Assembly (NCBI GenBank): GCA_031260745.1
Contig: JAISKY010000189.1
Location: 1-23,934, forward strand
From: Oscillospiraceae bacterium
GTDB lineage: Bacteria; Bacillota; Clostridia; Oscillospirales; Oscillospiraceae
DNA length: 23,934 bases
Direction: 5' to 3'
The translations under genes and the position numbers were made by a program. This document shows positions 13,856-21,170 of the stretch, one piece after another (position 1 is the stretch's first letter; every line of letters begins with the position of its first letter). Under the pieces are notes generated by a model. That model did not search any database. It saw only the letters and a list, made by a program, of their open reading frames with translations, and was not told the DNA's origin.

Positions 13856-15286
13856 ATGAAAATACCGCCGACCACTGTTCCGGACTTCGCGGAACGAATT
13901 GCAGCGATAAACGACGTCGTACACGGATTAGTGTGGGGGCCGTTTATGCTGGCGTTTTTTTTATTCGTTGGGCTTATGTTCACAGTCAGAAGCAAAGCGT
14001 TTCAGATTCGGCATATCAAATTATGGTTACGTATGACGTTTCTCTCAATATTCAAAAACAAATCGGTGCGTAAGTCAGACAACAAACGCGCTATCAGCCA
14101 GTTTCAGTCGGCGTGTACCGCGCTTGCGGCTACGCTTGGCACAGGTAACATCGTCGGAGTAGCGACGGCAATCGCGCTGGGAGGTCCGGGAAGTATATTC
14201 TGGATGTGGGTTTCCGCGTTTTTCGGAATGATGACAAGCTACGCCGAGAACACTTTGGGTATAAAATACCGCTTCAAAGGCAAAAACGGCGAATGGGTAG
14301 GCGGCGCGATGTACTATATGGAGCGCGGGCTAAACAGTAAGTGGCTCGCGGCGGCGTTCAGTCTGTTTTGTATGCTCGCGGCGTTCGGAATGGGAAATAT
14401 GGCTCAGGCGAACGGAATCGCCGCCGGACTTAAAGCGTCGTTCGGCGTCAGTCCGGTAGTTACCGCGATTGTGATTACCGCGTTTACCGCTCCGGTGATT
14501 CTCGGCGGGATTAAACGAATAGCGGGAGTTACGGAAAAGTTGGTGCCGTTTATAGCGATTTTCTATATACTCGGCGGAATAATTGTAATCGCGGCTCACG
14601 CCGACAAAATCGCTGAAGCGTTCGTATTGATAATCGGAGAGGCGCTGAAACCGCAATCCGCCGCGGGCGGCTTCGCGGGTTACGGAATCGCCGCCGCGCT
14701 AAGACGCGGAGTTTCCCGCGGAGTATTTACAAACGAGGCGGGGCTTGGTTCAAGCGTTATGGCTCACAGCGCGACAGATATAGACGAGCCGGTAGTTCAG
14801 GGTATGTGGGGAATATTCGAGGTTTTCCTTGATACAATTGTAATTTGCACGGTAACCGCGCTTGCGATACTCACAAGCGGAGCGTACTCAATGGCGGAGC
14901 ATTTGCGATTCTTTACGGATAATCCCGGCGGCGAACTTCCGAACGCTATGACCGGAGTCGGATTAACAAGCGCGGCGTTTGACACAGCGTTGCCGTTCGG
15001 AGGTGAGTTTGTCACAATCGCGATAACGCTGTTCGCGTACTCTACCATTTTGGGTTGGAGCTATTTCGGCGAGCGAGCCGCCTCGTACTTGTTCGGACAT
15101 AAGGCGGTTATACCGTATAAAATCGCGTTCATAGCGTTTATCGCCGTAGGTTGTTTGAGCGGGCTGAACCTAGTATGGGATATTTCGGATACGTTCAACG
15201 GCTTAATGGCGATTCCGAACCTAATCAGTATTACGCTATTAAGCGGTCAAGTTATTAAAATGACGAATGACTATACGCGCCGATAA
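13856..15286 (+). CDS. Alanine/glycine:cation symporter (AGCS family)
   Basis: A 476-residue sodium/proton-coupled amino-acid symporter of normal length. The start ATG has a GGAGG site. Family signatures are SACTALAATLGTGNIVGVATAIALGGPGSIFWMW (about 86-119, written here across its core), GVSRGVFTNEAGLGSSVMAHS, and CTVTALAILTSGAY near span 7. About ten membrane spans are visible. Proteins of this family take up alanine or glycine with Na+. It stands alone on the plus strand, opposite the FapA operon, and amino-acid uptake suits the amino-acid-oxidising operon to the left, though nothing ties their regulation. No convincing terminator follows it. Confidence 0.95.
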   Translation: MKIPPTTVPDFAERIAAINDVVHGLVWGPFMLAFFLFVGLMFTVRSKAFQIRHIKLWLRMTFLSIFKNKSVRKSDNKRAISQFQSACTALAATLGTGNIVGVATAIALGGPGSIFWMWVSAFFGMMTSYAENTLGIKYRFKGKNGEWVGGAMYYMERGLNSKWLAAAFSLFCMLAAFGMGNMAQANGIAAGLKASFGVSPVVTAIVITAFTAPVILGGIKRIAGVTEKLVPFIAIFYILGGIIVIAAHADKIAEAFVLIIGEALKPQSAAGGFAGYGIAAALRRGVSRGVFTNEAGLGSSVMAHSATDIDEPVVQGMWGIFEVFLDTIVICTVTALAILTSGAYSMAEHLRFFTDNPGGELPNAMTGVGLTSAAFDTALPFGGEFVTIAITLFAYSTILGWSYFGERAASYLFGHKAVIPYKIAFIAFIAVGCLSGLNLVWDISDTFNGLMAIPNLISITLLSGQVIKMTNDYTRR

Positions 15287-15499
15287 TTGCCCTGTTCTGA
15301 AACCCGCGAGCTATAGCCGATTCGGATAAGAAAAAGCAAATGGGCAAAAAGGCGGCTCGCGTCTATAAATTGCCTTTGCTGATAAACTAATACTTAATTG
15401 AGCGTAACTATATACTGCTTCACAAAACTATTTGTCGAAATACGTTACCAAGCCTTACTCTGAAGCCGCGAATTTCATTTTTATATATCTTTATTATCT
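15287..15499. other. Convergent gap between symporter and acetyltransferase genes
   Basis: This 213-bp gap separates genes pointing at each other, so terminators are expected for both. I see only an imperfect stem, AGCAAATGGGCAA (15335-15347) against TTGCCTTTGCT (15370-15380), with no U-run. There is also a loose GCGAGC/GCTCGC pairing at a long distance. No open reading frame of note and no RNA-gene structure was recognised. Confidence 0.5.
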
Positions 15500-15988
15500 T
15501 TAAGCGACGGCGGTTTTCTGAAACGCAACGCGTTCCTCGCCGTCTAAAACCCAGATTATGCCGCAATATACAAATCCGAGTTTACTTAACAGCTTTTGCA
15601 TAGGCAAATTATCTTTGTGCGTGTCAATTTTGAGGTTACGGCATTGTTCAAAACACCAGTTAACGCAAAACTCGCCCGCGCCCTTGACGTCAAGACGTTT
15701 TGCGATTCGGTGAACCACTCCGCAAGGTTCGTCGTTAAGCCACTCGCCGTCTATGTGCTCGTAGGTTGGGTCGCGCTCTATGTTGAAGTAAAACACGGCG
15801 GCAACTCCGCTGTCGTCAACGCAGACATAGCTTGTTCCGGACTGAATATCGCGCTCTATCATATCTCGCGGGGGATACCAGTCGCTCCACTGGGTTGGAT
15901 TGCCGTTCTCGCGCATATACTCGCGAGCGTCCGCGTAGATTTGTGTTACTTTCGCAAAGTCACTCGCTGTAGTCTTACGAATTGTCAT
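15500..15988 (-). CDS. GNAT-family N-acetyltransferase
   Basis: A 162-residue acetyl-CoA-dependent acetyltransferase. The start is ATG 15988, with GAGG upstream and family sequence beginning MTIRKTTASDFAKVTQIYADAREYMRENGNPTQW. An in-frame GTG at 16036 has no ribosome site and adds a non-family extension. Later segments KIDTHKDNLPMQKLLSKLGFVYCGIIWVLDGEERVAF are the strongly conserved C-terminal half of this GNAT subgroup. The acetyl-CoA loop is degenerate (VKGAGEF). It lies 72 nt after the glycyl-tRNA synthetase gene in the same direction and may be co-transcribed. The acceptor is unknown. Confidence 0.9.
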   Translation of the reverse strand: MTIRKTTASDFAKVTQIYADAREYMRENGNPTQWSDWYPPRDMIERDIQSGTSYVCVDDSGVAAVFYFNIERDPTYEHIDGEWLNDEPCGVVHRIAKRLDVKGAGEFCVNWCFEQCRNLKIDTHKDNLPMQKLLSKLGFVYCGIIWVLDGEERVAFQKTAVA

Positions 15989-16060
15989 TGTCCATAACCT
16001 CTGCAATTCCGGGTAATCTCCGTAGGAGTTTGACACGCTATATTTTCCGATTAATGTATA

Positions 16061-17458
16061 CTAAAACGTCACGCGCGCGGCGATGTAGGAGGTAAGCCCC
16101 GCTATCGGAATACGCTCCTGTGTCATAGAGTCGCGTTCGCGAACCGTGACGCAGTTGTCGGTTTCGCTGTCAAAGTCGTAGGTTACGCAAAACGGAGTGC
16201 CGATTTCGTCCTGACGGCGGTAGCGTTTCCCGATTGAACCCGTTTCGTCGAAATCTGCCATAAAACTCTGTTGCAAGGAGTGGTAAACTTTCTCCGCGCT
16301 TTCCGTCAGCTTTTTGCTAAGAGGTAAAACCGCCGCCTTAAACGGCGCAAGCGCGGGGTGAAGCCTTAGCACTACGCGGGTATCGTTCTTCTCCGCGTCC
16401 ACTACTTCCTCGTCGTAAGCGTCAATCAGGAACGCGAGCGTAACGCGGTCGGCGCCCAGCGACGGCTCGATTACGTAAGGAATGTAACGCTCCCCGCTTT
16501 CCTGGTCGATGTACTCCATAGAGTCGCCGCTTTCGGTCTGATGAGCTTTCAGGTCGAAGTCCGTGCGGTCGGCGACTCCCCAAAGTTCGCCCCACCCGAA
16601 CGGGAACATAAACTCAAAGTCCGTCGTCGCGTTGGAGTAGTGCGAAAGTTCCTCTTTTTCGTGGTCGCGAAGCCGCAGATTTTCTTCCGTAATTCCCAGC
16701 GACAACAGCCAGTTTTTGCAATAACCGCGCCAGTAGTCGAACCATTCCAAATCCGTACCGGGCTTGCAGAAGAACTCCAGTTCCATCTGCTCAAACTCAC
16801 GCGTTCGGAACGTAAAATTACCGGGAGTAATCTCGTTTCGGAACGATTTCCCAATTTGAGCTACTCCGAACGGCATTTTTTTACGCGACGAACGCTGAAT
16901 GTTCTTGAAGTTGACAAAAATACCCTGAGCAGTTTCCGGACGCAAATACACCGTAGCCGCGGTATCCTCGTTCACGCCCTGAAACGTCTTGAACATCAGG
17001 TTAAACTTGCGTATATCGGTGAAATCCGACTTCCCGCAGTCGGGACACGGTACCTTGTTGTCGCGAATGAACGCCATAAGCGCGTCGTCTTTCATAGCTT
17101 CGACATTAACGTCCAGTTTGTTTGCGATAACGAAGTCCTCAACGATTTTATCGGCTCTGTGACGCGTTTTGCACGATTTACAGTCAATCAGCGGGTCATT
17201 AAACGTAGTTACGTGACCGGACGCGACCCACGCGCGCGGATTCATCAGTATCGCGGAGTCCAGCCCGACGTTGTACGGACTTTCCTGTACGAACTTTTTC
17301 CACCATGCTCGTTTGACGTTGTTTTTAAGCTCCGTTCCCAACGGTCCGTAGTCCCAAGTATTTGCCAATCCTCCGTATATCTCCGACCCCGCGAAGATGA
17401 AACCGCGCCCTTTGCACAGCGCGACGATTGTTTGCATTTGCTTTTCAGTATTTTTCAT
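16061..17458 (-). CDS. glyS: Glycyl-tRNA synthetase, alpha2 (single-chain) type
   Basis: A 465-residue class II synthetase that charges tRNA-Gly, of the homodimeric type rather than the split alpha/beta type. Visible are the N-terminal GRGFIFAGSEIYGGLANTWDYGPLG, an insertion with two cysteine pairs (C93/C96 and C138/C141) that may hold zinc, motif 2 as SFRNEITPGNF (about 205-215) and EFEQMELEFF, motif 3 as EPSLGADRVTLAFL, and a C-terminal HGTP-anticodon domain (about 365-465). The ATG has GGAGG. Its promoter lies just upstream, leaving a leader of only about 18 nt, too short for a T-box. The neighbouring GNAT gene follows. Confidence 0.97.
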   Translation of the reverse strand: MKNTEKQMQTIVALCKGRGFIFAGSEIYGGLANTWDYGPLGTELKNNVKRAWWKKFVQESPYNVGLDSAILMNPRAWVASGHVTTFNDPLIDCKSCKTRHRADKIVEDFVIANKLDVNVEAMKDDALMAFIRDNKVPCPDCGKSDFTDIRKFNLMFKTFQGVNEDTAATVYLRPETAQGIFVNFKNIQRSSRKKMPFGVAQIGKSFRNEITPGNFTFRTREFEQMELEFFCKPGTDLEWFDYWRGYCKNWLLSLGITEENLRLRDHEKEELSHYSNATTDFEFMFPFGWGELWGVADRTDFDLKAHQTESGDSMEYIDQESGERYIPYVIEPSLGADRVTLAFLIDAYDEEVVDAEKNDTRVVLRLHPALAPFKAAVLPLSKKLTESAEKVYHSLQQSFMADFDETGSIGKRYRRQDEIGTPFCVTYDFDSETDNCVTVRERDSMTQERIPIAGLTSYIAARVTF

Positions 17459-17482
17459 TTTTCATATCCTCCGTTTCCGCAT

Positions 17483-17511
17483 ATTGTAGCACATTCCGCG
17501 CCTGTTGTCAA
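17483..17511 (-). promoter_or_regulatory. Sigma-A promoter of the glycyl-tRNA synthetase gene
   Basis: On the minus strand TTGACA (17511 to 17506) and TACAAT (17488 to 17483) have a 17-bp spacer. The predicted start near 17476 is about 18 nt before the ATG at 17458, and the GGAGG site falls within that short leader. Confidence 0.88.
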
Positions 17512-17533
17512 GCCTTGAAATCCGGAGGCGCGG

Positions 17534-17555
17534 TCGTTTCACAATCGCGAAACGA
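17534..17555 (-). terminator. Weak hairpin after plsC
   Basis: Arms TCGTTTC (17534-17540) and GAAACGA (17549-17555) enclose an 8-nt loop, beginning three bases after the plsC stop on the minus strand. There is no U-run, so this is at best a weak terminator or a pause site. It lies between plsC and the promoter of the synthetase gene. Confidence 0.25.
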
Positions 17556-17558
17556 TAG

Positions 17559-18176
17559 TCAGACCTCGCTGTTCTCCGTTAGTTCACGGATTTTTATCAT
17601 CAGTTCATCGGCGCGGGCGTTACGCTCCGCCGAGCCCTGGACGCGAGCCGGAATCGTGTACGGACTTCCGAACGTAATTATGTTTCGCCTGAATATACGC
17701 TTTTTGCGCGGAATATTTACCGGAACAATTGACGTTCCGCTTTTGGACGCCAGCATAATCGCTCCGGATTTCACGGACTCCGCTTCGCCGGATTTCAGTC
17801 TGTGACCTTCCGGAAACAGTACCACCTTATCGCCGTCATTAAGCGCGTTAAGCATTTTACGTACGGGTGCTAAATCCGAGGGTTTGGAGCGGTCAATCCA
17901 AACTACTCCGATTAAGTTCATCATTGGACCCAGTAACGGGATTTTTTTCATCTCGACTTTCGGAGTAAACCGTAGCAAAGTTTTACGTCCAAGCGCAATC
18001 GTAACAAAAATAATATCCCAGTTTGACGAGTGATTGCCGCAGATTAACGCCGAACCCTCCGGAATATTCTCGCGTCCGACAAACTTGAACCGATATAACA
18101 AATGCGCGGCAAGCCAAACCGCCGCGTAATACACTTTATACCAATTACGTTCTTTTTGCCCTTTATCCTTTGTCAT
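17559..18176 (-). CDS. plsC: 1-acyl-sn-glycerol-3-phosphate acyltransferase (PlsC-like)
   Basis: A 205-residue LPLAT-family acyltransferase. Visible are the catalytic HX4D motif in NHSSNWD (H49, D54), a VEMKKIPLLGPMMNLIGVVWIDR segment, FPEGHR (121-126) and IVPVNIP. It would acylate lysophosphatidic acid to phosphatidic acid at the membrane. Its ATG overlaps the cmk stop (ATGA). The first dozen residues (MTKDKGQKE...) are encoded by 7-bp tandem repeats and are probably not family sequence. Pairing of cmk with plsC is common in Firmicutes. Confidence 0.95.
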   Translation of the reverse strand: MTKDKGQKERNWYKVYYAAVWLAAHLLYRFKFVGRENIPEGSALICGNHSSNWDIIFVTIALGRKTLLRFTPKVEMKKIPLLGPMMNLIGVVWIDRSKPSDLAPVRKMLNALNDGDKVVLFPEGHRLKSGEAESVKSGAIMLASKSGTSIVPVNIPRKKRIFRRNIITFGSPYTIPARVQGSAERNARADELMIKIRELTENSEV

Positions 18177-18197
18177 TTATCCTCTATCCTTTGTTTT
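18156..18197. repeat. Six-heptad tandem array across the cmk-plsC junction
   Basis: Six uninterrupted 7-bp units are visible on the plus strand: TTGCCCT, TTATCCT, TTGTCAT, TTATCCT, CTATCCT, TTGTTTT. The consensus is TTATCCT. The array covers the last codons of cmk, the ATGA overlap and the first codons of plsC. It therefore encodes lysine- and aspartate-rich tails (IEDK; MTKDKGQK). Unlike the other two arrays it has no facing partner nearby. Confidence 0.65.
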
Positions 18198-18850
18198 ATT
18201 AGCTCCAGCGCGGCGTTAAACGCGTCGTCCTCGCTGAAATCCGACGTATCCAGTTTGACCGCGCCGTCCGCTTGTTTAAGCGGAGCGTTAGCGCGGCTGG
18301 AATCGTTTTTGTCGCGTTCCTCCAGCGATTTCAGAACCTCGTCGAACGGCTTAAACTCACCGCGCCGCTCAAGCTCTCTTTGGCGGCGCATTGCTCTGAC
18401 TTCCGGAATCGCCGTCAGGAAAATCTTCAACGTAGCGTCGGGTATTACCACCGTACCGATGTCGCGCCCGTCCATAACGACGTTGCGCGACTTAGCCATA
18501 TCGCGCTGAAGCTCCAGTAAAAACTGCCGTACGGCGGCAAGGCTTGACACGTCGGACGCGAACCTTGATATTACGTCGCGGCGAATCTCCGTTGATACGT
18601 CCTCACCGCAAAGTAAAGTTATCTGAGTACCGTCCTCCGAGTAATTCAGTTCCACGGTAAGTCCGGGCAGAACGCGGCTTGTTACTTCCGGTTCATCTTT
18701 CGGAGCTACTCCAAGACGCTCGCAGGCAAGCCCTACGGCGCGGTAAACCGCGCCCGTGTCAACATATACCCACCCGAGATGGCGCGCAAGCCGCTTCGCC
18801 AAAGTGCTTTTACCCGCCCCCGATGGGCCGTCTATTGCTACGCTGTACAT
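18173..18850 (-). CDS. cmk: Cytidylate kinase
   Basis: A 225-residue (d)CMP kinase. The P-loop GPSGAGKST is at 8-16, followed by LGWVYVDTGAVYRAVGL, typical of Cmk. DGRDIGTVVIPDATLKIFLTA and REL..RGEFKPFDEVLKSLEERDKNDSSRANAPLK carry the NMP-binding and lid residues. It phosphorylates CMP and dCMP using ATP. The start has AGAGG. It is the first gene of the cmk-plsC pair; its upstream DNA holds heptad arrays and no clear sigma-A promoter. Confidence 0.97.
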   Translation of the reverse strand: MYSVAIDGPSGAGKSTLAKRLARHLGWVYVDTGAVYRAVGLACERLGVAPKDEPEVTSRVLPGLTVELNYSEDGTQITLLCGEDVSTEIRRDVISRFASDVSSLAAVRQFLLELQRDMAKSRNVVMDGRDIGTVVIPDATLKIFLTAIPEVRAMRRQRELERRGEFKPFDEVLKSLEERDKNDSSRANAPLKQADGAVKLDTSDFSEDDAFNAALELIKQRIEDK

Positions 18851-18863
18851 AAAATACCTCTAA

Positions 18864-18955
18864 AGTAATAAGTGATGAGTGAACTATAAGTTACCCGAAA
18901 GCAAAATGTGAGCGAAAAATAATGCGGTCTGATTATCTATCATTTATCGCTAGCC
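18864..18955. repeat. Facing heptad arrays between cmk and spoIIP
   Basis: The left array (18864-18884) reads AGTAATA, AGTGATG, AGTGAAC. The right array (about 18931-18953), read on the opposite strand, is AGCGATA, AATGATA, GATAATC. Both approximate AGTGATA. Facing each other, 13 of 21 positions pair in the Watson-Crick way and about five more as G-U in the plus-strand RNA. They fill most of the divergent spacer. Confidence 0.5.
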
Positions 18956-18960
18956 TTTAG

Positions 18961-18968
18961 CATACACT
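18961..18968 (+). promoter_or_regulatory. Possible sigma-E -10 element of spoIIP
   Basis: CATACACT matches the sigma-E -10 pattern CATACANT known from Bacillus subtilis, and lies about 34 bp upstream of the spoIIP ATG. The expected ATA of the -35 region is missing at 16-18 bp (ATC occurs at 19 bp), so the call is tentative. SpoIIP expression in the mother cell would suit it. Confidence 0.3.
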
Positions 18969-19002
18969 GTTAAGGCCTGATTGTCAAGAGGGGGATTTGC
19001 AA

Positions 19003-20076
19003 ATGAAAGGTCTTATGAAAAAAATCGCGGTACTTTTAGTAACGGTACTGGTCACTAAGCTGTGCGCGGAGCTTTCGTTCGGAGGTCTGAAATTTTCCGT
19101 GCCGGAAAATTTAGCGTACAAAATCGTCAGTTTTGAGCTTGGCTCAACCGCGCCGCCCGTAGTTGAGGCGGAGGTTACTCCAACGCCGACTGACTCGCCG
19201 AACATAATTGCGGAAAGTCCGAACTATGCGGAGCAAAACCCTCCGAATTTCGAGCCGCCGCCGTCAGCTTTACCAAACGACGCCTTAATTGCCGACGGCG
19301 CGGAGGTTCAGCCCGTAGTTGCGGTTACTCCCGCTCCGTACGCGGGTGTGCCGGACGATTACGCGCCTAAAATCGAAAATCAAACCGACGCCGCGATTGA
19401 CGCGTTAGCGCTGCTTGCGGAAATTCCGAATATCAGTTTAAGCTCCGGCGCGCCGCAGATTTTGATTTTACATACTCACGGAAGCGAAGCGTACAGCGCG
19501 AGCGACGGTTATCGCACTTTGGACAAGACTATGAACGTCGTTAGGGTCGGCGACGCGCTTACTATGGAGCTTCAGAACCGCGGGTTCAACGTAGTCCACG
19601 ACCGAGAGATGTACGATTACCCGTCTTACTCCGGGTCGTACTCGCGCTCCGGCGAAGCCGCCGCCGAGTGGCTGAAGCAATATCCGTCTATTCAGGTAGT
19701 GTTCGATATTCACCGCGACGCGGCGGAACTTGCCGACGGCACGATGTACAAATCCGAGTACACGCCGCCTAACGGCGCAAGCGATACCGCTCAGGTTATG
19801 ATTATCGTTACGAACGGCGAGAAAGGTCTGAACCACCCGAACTGGCAAGAGAATATGAAACTCGCGCTTGACCTTCAAAGCGTGTCTGACACGCGGTATC
19901 CGGGGTTGCTTAGACCGCTGTGTATCTCCGGACAGCGGTATAACGAGCAGCTTGCGCCGGGTTATCTGCTGTTGGAGGTTGGCTCCAGCGGCAACACCGT
20001 TGAGGAAGCCGCCGCCGCCGCGCGTCTGTTTGCCGACTCCGCGGAGATAACCCTGAAAGCTCTAATCGCCGAATAG
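19003..20076 (+). CDS. spoIIP: Stage II sporulation protein P (cell-wall amidase/endopeptidase)
   Basis: A 357-residue SpoIIP-family protein starting at ATG 19003 behind GAGGGGG (TTG 18997 is in frame but too close to that site). Residues 1-20 are a membrane anchor. A Pro-rich, low-complexity stretch (about 48-125) follows. The catalytic domain has ILILHTHGSEAYS (153-165, H157 and H159), VVFDIHRDA (232-240) and NHPNWQENMKLALDLQ, with a late EVGSSGNTVEEA. SpoIIP cleaves peptidoglycan with SpoIID and SpoIIM during engulfment of the forespore. It is transcribed rightward, opposite cmk, with a holin-like gene downstream. Confidence 0.93.
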   Translation: MKGLMKKIAVLLVTVLVTKLCAELSFGGLKFSVPENLAYKIVSFELGSTAPPVVEAEVTPTPTDSPNIIAESPNYAEQNPPNFEPPPSALPNDALIADGAEVQPVVAVTPAPYAGVPDDYAPKIENQTDAAIDALALLAEIPNISLSSGAPQILILHTHGSEAYSASDGYRTLDKTMNVVRVGDALTMELQNRGFNVVHDREMYDYPSYSGSYSRSGEAAAEWLKQYPSIQVVFDIHRDAAELADGTMYKSEYTPPNGASDTAQVMIIVTNGEKGLNHPNWQENMKLALDLQSVSDTRYPGLLRPLCISGQRYNEQLAPGYLLLEVGSSGNTVEEAAAAARLFADSAEITLKALIAE

Positions 20077-20104
20077 CGCGCTGTTACGCGTCCAAAGTTC
20101 TTAC

Positions 20105-20120
20105 AAAATTCGTGAATTTT
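20105..20120 (+). terminator. AT-only hairpin after spoIIP
   Basis: AAAATTC (20105-20111) and GAATTTT (20114-20120) form a perfect but AU-rich stem with a 2-nt spacer, followed by TTTTCT. It begins 29 bp after the spoIIP stop. Stability would be low, so it may be an attenuator or nothing. CATAGACT at 20135-20142 downstream resembles the sigma-E -10 with one change. Confidence 0.3.
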
Positions 20121-20173
20121 TTCTGACGTACGAGCATAGACTGGAGCAGGCTAAATATTCGGAGGTAAAATTT

Positions 20174-20434
20174 ATGCAAATTATGGGTCTTACATCAGTC
20201 GCGTCGATTACGGTGATGGTTTATCTGATTGCGTTACTTGTCAAGGCGACTCCGTTGCCGAACAAGTGGCTGCCAATCATCTGCGGCATTACCGGAGGCG
20301 TACTCGGAGTTCTCGCAAAGTTCTTTATGCCGCAATTTCCGGTAAGCGATATTTTCGACGCGGTTGCCGTCGGAATCGTCAGCGGTTTAGCCGCTACGGG
20401 AGTTAACGAGGCGTTGAAGATTCGCAAGAAATAG
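20174..20434 (+). CDS. Small holin-like membrane protein
   Basis: An 86-residue protein with a GGAGG site. It has an N-terminal hydrophobic segment, a KATPLPNKWLPIICGITGGVLGVL stretch (written in part), and a second span around VAVGIVSGLAATGVNEALK. This layout matches a phage holin family found in Firmicutes phages and as orphan chromosomal genes. Holins make membrane pores that let wall hydrolases out. No other phage gene is present. It follows spoIIP by 97 bp on the same strand, and its 3' end overlaps the opposing yihY-like gene by 32 bp. A role beside SpoIIP is speculative. Confidence 0.8.
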   Translation: MQIMGLTSVASITVMVYLIALLVKATPLPNKWLPIICGITGGVLGVLAKFFMPQFPVSDIFDAVAVGIVSGLAATGVNEALKIRKK

Positions 20435-21161
20435 CCGAGTTGATAATACTCCCGATAATAAGTATGTTTCCGCACGCCGACAGCCAAATCATTAGGACTA
20501 TCAAAGCGGAAATTGAGCCGTATACCAGCGTATACTTTGCCGACGCTTCCACTGTCAGCGAGAACGCGATTCCGGTCAACTCCAAAGCGGTCGCGGCGGC
20601 GAACGCGCCGGGCAAATGCCGTAAGCCCGGCGCGGATATGCGGTATACTCCCCATACCGCCGCGAACAATATTACATACAACAAAATGAATCTCGCGTAC
20701 GGCAACGCTCCGCCGGCAAGTATCACTATTACGGCGGCGTATACCGCCAGTAAAAACACGGACGCGTACACGAAGCTGAGCGCGTAGTTTTTTATTCCGT
20801 TTTTCTTAGCGTCCGCGCCCATTATCTCGCGGCTGATTCCGGTCGCCGACCTGAACGCGGCGGAGCCGCTTGCCGCCATCAGCGCGATTGCGCCGGTCAG
20901 CATCGCGGCGCTGTAACTGCCCTTAACATAGTCCGCGTAGTCCGCGAACAACCTAAGCGCGGTCATCGGAATCAAGCCGCTGCCCCACTCGACAATCTCG
21001 CGGCTTGTGATGTTAAGCCCTGACAGCATCGCGTTAAGGCAAATCAACAGCGGGAACAGCGACAGCGTAAGATTGTACGCAAGCTCCGCCGCGCTCCGTC
21101 CCGCTTTTTTCTCGGTGTAGACCTGAATTATAGTTTTGATAAATCGGATAATTTTCTTCAT
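20403..21161 (-). CDS. YihY/BrkB-family integral membrane protein
   Basis: A 252-residue polytopic protein of the YihY/virulence factor BrkB (old RNase BN) family. It has about six spans, with AELAYNLTLSLFPLLICLNAM near the N-terminus and LPGAFAAATALELTGIAFSL and IVLMIWLSACGNILIIGS later. The function of the family is not settled. Its ribosome site is weak, and it starts 9 nt after the upstream gene ends, so coupling is likely. Its 3' end overlaps the holin-like gene, which runs the other way, by 32 bp. Last gene of the murB-smr-membrane protein series. Confidence 0.88.
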   Translation of the reverse strand: MKKIIRFIKTIIQVYTEKKAGRSAAELAYNLTLSLFPLLICLNAMLSGLNITSREIVEWGSGLIPMTALRLFADYADYVKGSYSAAMLTGAIALMAASGSAAFRSATGISREIMGADAKKNGIKNYALSFVYASVFLLAVYAAVIVILAGGALPYARFILLYVILFAAVWGVYRISAPGLRHLPGAFAAATALELTGIAFSLTVEASAKYTLVYGSISALIVLMIWLSACGNILIIGSIINSAISCESSTPR

Positions 21162-21170
21162 TAACCATCA

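Noticed and set aside
15335..15380. Stem AGCAAATGGGCAA/TTGCCTTTGCT as a symporter terminator
   Set aside because: Two mismatched positions, a loop above 20 nt and no U-run.
16541..17518. A 325-codon open frame on the plus strand opposite the glycyl-tRNA synthetase gene
   Set aside because: It is an antisense shadow: no ribosome site, no recognisable motif, and it runs across a fully conserved synthetase and its promoter.
20174..20434. A prophage remnant
   Set aside because: Only one holin-like gene is present; no integrase, structural, lysin or attachment-site sequence was seen nearby.
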